Positions 6,969-8,798 of a stretch of DNA of 8,798 nucleotides are shown one piece after another; position 1 is the stretch's first letter, and every line of letters begins with the position of its first letter. The stretch is taken from contig JBKPDY010000136.1 of assembly GCA_046728155.1 (NCBI GenBank), forward strand, positions 1 to 8,798, given 5' to 3'. The translations under genes were made by a program, and so were the position numbers. The notes below the pieces were generated by a model, which searched no databases, had not been told where the DNA came from, and saw only the letters and a program-made list of their open reading frames with translations. This DNA is from CAWDLX01 sp046728155 (GTDB lineage: Bacteria; Actinomycetota; Actinomycetes; Mycobacteriales; Micromonosporaceae).

Positions 6969-7631
6969 TTACGGTGGCGACTCCTCGGTGTGGCGTTCGG
7001 TGATGGCGATGAACCGGCCGTGCCAGGAGTGGTACCAGACCGCGCCCGTGGTGGCGTTGATCGACAGCATCCCGACAACCCGGTTACCGCGCAGGGTGTG
7101 CAAGGTGTAGTAGCCCGGGAACCCTTCGGCGGAACCGGCGCGCTCGCCAGGGCGGCGCGATTGAAGCCATTCGTTCGCGATGGCCTGGGCCTGTTCGGGA
7201 GTGATGGCCGCCGCCCGTGCGCGGCCAGGGTGCATGCCGTAGTCGGTGTTCCACATCATCGCCGGACCGAACTCGACCTGCACGGCGCCGGTGCGCGGGT
7301 CGACGAGCACCTCAGTGGCCAGGCGGCCGGACGGGTCGACCAGCTCGGCGTAGAAGCCGTTATCGAACTGCATCACCTCGCCCACCGCCAGACCCCACCT
7401 ATCGGCGAAGCGTGCCGCGGCCCGCTCCGCGTCGCCCAGGCTGCGCACCGGACCCTCACCGGCGATCACCGTACCGCCCAGGCCGGGGCGCATCATGCCG
7501 CCCGGCGCTGCCACCATCGCACTGTTCGGACCCCAGCCGGCGACCGCGATCCACACGATCGAGGCCACCAGCAGCCCCGCGGCAGCCACCAGCACGGTGA
7601 GCGGCAGCCAACGACCCCGCATCCACCTCAT
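6969..7631 (-). CDS. Membrane-anchored protein with two PepSY-like repeats
   Basis: The 220-residue protein has an N-terminal membrane anchor (MRWMRGRWLP followed by a hydrophobic helix at about 9-32). The rest is then expected outside the membrane. Two similar alpha/beta units follow. In the first (about 64-125) a helix AERAAARFADRWG leads to strands ending VDPRTGAVQVE. In the second (about 143-204) a helix TPEQAQAIANEWLQ leads to INATTGAVWYHSW. The helix followed by a D/N-x-x-T-G-A-V turn is typical of PepSY-like domains, which are often inhibitory or binding modules in the envelope. The linkers are rich in Met and His (GGMMRPG, PAMMWNTDYGMHPG, HSWHG), which could suit metal binding; that is inference. 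Its ATG overlaps the stop of the SHOCT gene (ATGA), so the two are translationally coupled. Exact function unknown; intact. Confidence 0.8.
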   Translation of the reverse strand: MRWMRGRWLPLTVLVAAAGLLVASIVWIAVAGWGPNSAMVAAPGGMMRPGLGGTVIAGEGPVRSLGDAERAAARFADRWGLAVGEVMQFDNGFYAELVDPSGRLATEVLVDPRTGAVQVEFGPAMMWNTDYGMHPGRARAAAITPEQAQAIANEWLQSRRPGERAGSAEGFPGYYTLHTLRGNRVVGMLSINATTGAVWYHSWHGRFIAITERHTEESPP

Positions 7632-7888
7632 GACGGCTCCGGCTGCCTGCCGGCGAGCAGGTCCCGGGCGCGGGCGTAGGCATCGGCGTCGATCTCGCCG
7701 GAAGCGAACCGCCGATCAAGGATCTCTTGGGGCGTCTCCCGCCTCGGCTGGTCGGCCACCCGGTCGGCCGGGCGTCGGGCGAGAGCAACCGCCGCCCATA
7801 CGATCACGCCGATCAGCACGATCCACAGCAGCGGCATGAACATCATCCAGGCCCAGCCGCCCCAGCCGTCGTACATCATGAGCGTCAT
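7628..7888 (-). CDS. Small SHOCT-domain membrane protein
   Basis: This 86-residue protein has one membrane helix at about residues 13-36 (FMPLLWIVLIGVIVWAAVAL) and a charged linker. A C-terminal SHOCT motif follows at about 51-80 (TPQEILDRRFASGEIDADAY, then ARARDLLAG). SHOCT is a short helical hairpin of about 30 residues, common at the ends of small membrane proteins and thought to act in oligomerisation. The N-terminus is strikingly rich in Met, Trp and Gly (MMYDGWGGWAWMMFM). The start is either ATG 7888, directly behind GGAGGAG, or more comfortably spaced ATG 7879 (Met4), which would give 83 residues. It is the first gene of a two-gene unit with the PepSY-like protein, and a DosR-like box is centred about 68 bp upstream. 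Confidence 0.85.
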   Translation of the reverse strand: MTLMMYDGWGGWAWMMFMPLLWIVLIGVIVWAAVALARRPADRVADQPRRETPQEILDRRFASGEIDADAYARARDLLAGRQPEPS

Positions 7889-7949
7889 CTCCTCCGTGCA
7901 GGTGAAGTTCTTCCCTTACACGGTGAGCCGCATGGCCGTGGTGTGGACA

Positions 7950-7963
7950 GGGGCTAAGGTCTC
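7950..7963 (-). promoter_or_regulatory. DosR/DevR-like box upstream of the SHOCT-PepSY unit
   Basis: On the minus strand GAGACCTTAGCCCC matches 11 of 14 positions of the mycobacterial DosR core GGGACTWWAGTCCC. It is nearly the same as the motif upstream of adh (shared GACCTTAG-N-CC). A possible -10 element, TGTAAG (minus strand, 7920-7915), follows 29 bp downstream, almost the same spacing as at adh. Inference from similarity and position only. Confidence 0.5.
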
Positions 7964-8038
7964 GCTCTGCACGGGACCTGCGGCATGCGTGGCAAGCCAT
8001 CGAGGGTGCACGGCCTGTTCGCTCGTGACCTGACGCGT

Positions 8039-8295
8039 TCACGGGGGCCGCCCGGTACCGATCCGCCGGCGCGGACAGGTCTGGGAGGAGTCGGTGATGA
8101 GTGGGTCGCCCCGGTCCAGCCGCACCGTGGTAGCGGACTCGCCCGGCAGCAGGTACGCATGGTGGGTGATCTTGTCGTCATGGTCAGCGACCACCGCCGC
8201 ACCCGGCCGTAGGCGCGCTCCCGCTCGGTGTCGTCCATGGAGGCCAGGTCGGCCGCGAACTGCTCGGTGTCGACAAACATGAGCACGTACTTCAC
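8039..8295 (-). pseudogene. YCII-family protein gene, frameshifted and 3'-truncated
   Basis: From GTG 8295 the frame reads VKYVLMFVDTEQF, then DLASMDDTERERAYGRVRRW, typical of the start of YCII-domain (dimeric alpha/beta, DGPF-related) proteins. Near 8188-8194 one base appears to be missing. The expected continuation ADHDDKITHHAYLLPGESAT followed by TVRLDRGDPLITD is in another frame, joined as RRW-(F)-ADHDDK. After LITD, where the family normally continues with G-P-F, the text becomes unrelated (SSQTCPRRR) and stops at 8039. About the last 40 of roughly 115 residues are therefore missing. These proteins are small cytosolic enzymes or partners of unclear role, often next to sigma factors. The GTG overlaps a TGA at 8294-8292 of an upstream frame. 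Only homology to about 8090 is supported; the rest is tail. Confidence 0.7.
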
Positions 8296-8420
8296 GGGTC
8301 GCCCGTGGTCGGTGTTGCGCGGAAGCGGGAGATCTCGGCACGGTTCCTGTCGGAGGACGAGCGGATCCGCTCGGGCGGGTAACGCCGCTCCAGGCGCCCG
8401 GCGATCTCGGCGACCTGGGT
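8292..8420 (-). pseudogene. Possible remnant of a small helical (three-helix-bundle type) gene
   Basis: A minus-strand frame ending at TGA 8294-8292 contains TQVAEIAGRLERRYPPERIR and then RAEISRFRATPTT. The pattern VAEIAxRLxRRYPPxRI followed by a helix and an R-A/V-x-T-T turn resembles short helical dimerisation-domain proteins in actinobacteria. The middle (SSSDRN) looks scrambled, as if locally frameshifted, and nothing beyond the turn remains. The identification is weak. Confidence 0.25.
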
Positions 8421-8625
8421 CCTCGGACGGCGTGGTCCCGCTCGACGGCAGCACCACTCCGGCACCGAGGTCGCCAGTCCGGGTAGAGTTGAAATGGTTG
8501 CGGAGAGCTGCCATGCCGGCACGGCTGTCACAACCTAGAACACTCTCAAGCATCGCACATTGGACCGGCCGTCGCCGATATGTCGATCATGAACATTGCA
8601 AGCTACGAGCGGGAGTCTTAACGGC
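8421..8625. other. Intergenic stretch downstream of the ANTAR gene
   Basis: About 200 bp between the possible remnant and the stop of the ANTAR gene. No gene or strong terminator is recognised. Minus-strand open frames from 8553 and 8531 begin here but their N-terminal parts have no recognisable content. Confidence 0.4.
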
Positions 8626-8798
8626 TCAGCGGTTGGGGCTGGTCGTCGTCGTTGGCAGGAGTTGTTCGGAGCCGTCGACGATGGCCTGGGCGAGTTCGGA
8701 CAGGCGCCGGTTGTGGCTGCGGGCGCCGCTACGAAGCATTGCGAAGGCGTCGGCCACGTCCAGATGTAGGCGTTCGGCCAGTACGCCTTTCGCCTGTT
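8626..8798 (-). CDS. ANTAR-domain regulator, C-terminal end (cut by window edge)
   Basis: The last 57 codons are visible, ending at TGA 8628-8626. The text QAKGVLAERLHLDVADAFAM followed by LRSGARSHNRRLSELAQAIV is the C-terminal half of an ANTAR domain. It shows the conserved A-K-G-x-L, the central A-F-x-x-L-R and the final A-x-x-I/V helix. ANTAR domains bind paired RNA hairpins and prevent transcription termination. In actinobacteria they usually sit behind a GAF or PAS sensor domain, which would lie beyond the window. A short Thr/Ser/Pro tail (TTTTSPNR) follows. No matching tandem hexaloop hairpins were noticed in this window, so its target is unknown. Confidence 0.85.
   Translation of the reverse strand, partial: QAKGVLAERLHLDVADAFAMLRSGARSHNRRLSELAQAIVDGSEQLLPTTTTSPNR

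Noticed and set aside
1..8798. CRISPR arrays, tRNA or rRNA genes, insertion sequences
   Set aside because: No regular direct repeats, no cloverleaf-like sequence, no transposase motifs and no terminal inverted repeats were seen in either strand.

Overview
This is a high-GC window whose gene content points to an actinobacterium (Actinomycetota). The markers are a mycobacterial-type CtpE P-type ATPase, a NarGHJI-type respiratory nitrate reductase with GC-rich ATGA-coupled genes, a SHOCT-domain membrane protein and an ANTAR-domain regulator. Nothing in the sequence fixes the genus.

Layout, left to right. At 1-541 (-) is the N-terminal third of a cation-transporting P-type ATPase, cut by the window edge. 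At 542-845 is about 300 bp with no recognisable gene. At 846 to about 1405 (-) is a 5'-truncated alpha/beta hydrolase that still carries a Ser-Asp-His triad. It abuts, head to head, the last ~159 codons of narG (about 1385-1864, +), so both divergent genes have lost their 5' ends at one breakpoint. Intact narH, narJ and narI follow (1899-4911, +). Facing them is an intact zinc alcohol dehydrogenase (5029-6075, -). Upstream of it lie a regulatory region and a DUF1579-like gene broken by two frameshifts (about 6407-6908, -). Next come a translationally coupled pair on the minus strand: a SHOCT-domain small membrane protein (7628-7888) and a PepSY-like membrane-anchored protein (6969-7631). At 8039-8295 (-) is a frameshifted and truncated YCII-family gene, with a possible remnant of another small gene at 8292-8420. 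At 8626-8798 (-) is the C-terminus of an ANTAR regulator, cut by the window edge.

How it fits together. Nitrate respiration genes, a CtpE-type ATPase, an Adh, a hydrolase of the type found in the mycobacterial dormancy regulon and small envelope proteins together resemble the hypoxia/dormancy (DosR/DevR-like) islands of actinobacteria. Two near-identical 14-bp motifs with a GACCTTAG core lie about 70 bp upstream of the adh and SHOCT starts. A third, weaker relative lies just upstream of the DUF1579-like gene. They resemble the mycobacterial DosR box and may tie these genes into one regulon; this is an inference.

The most unusual feature is the breakpoint near 1385-1405. It removes the catalytic bulk of NarG (Mo-bisMGD and FS0 regions) together with the divergent promoters, and leaves narHJI whole. 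Together with single-base frameshifts in the DUF1579-like and YCII genes, the window looks like a partly decaying accessory island, or else an assembly with a misjoin and indel errors.
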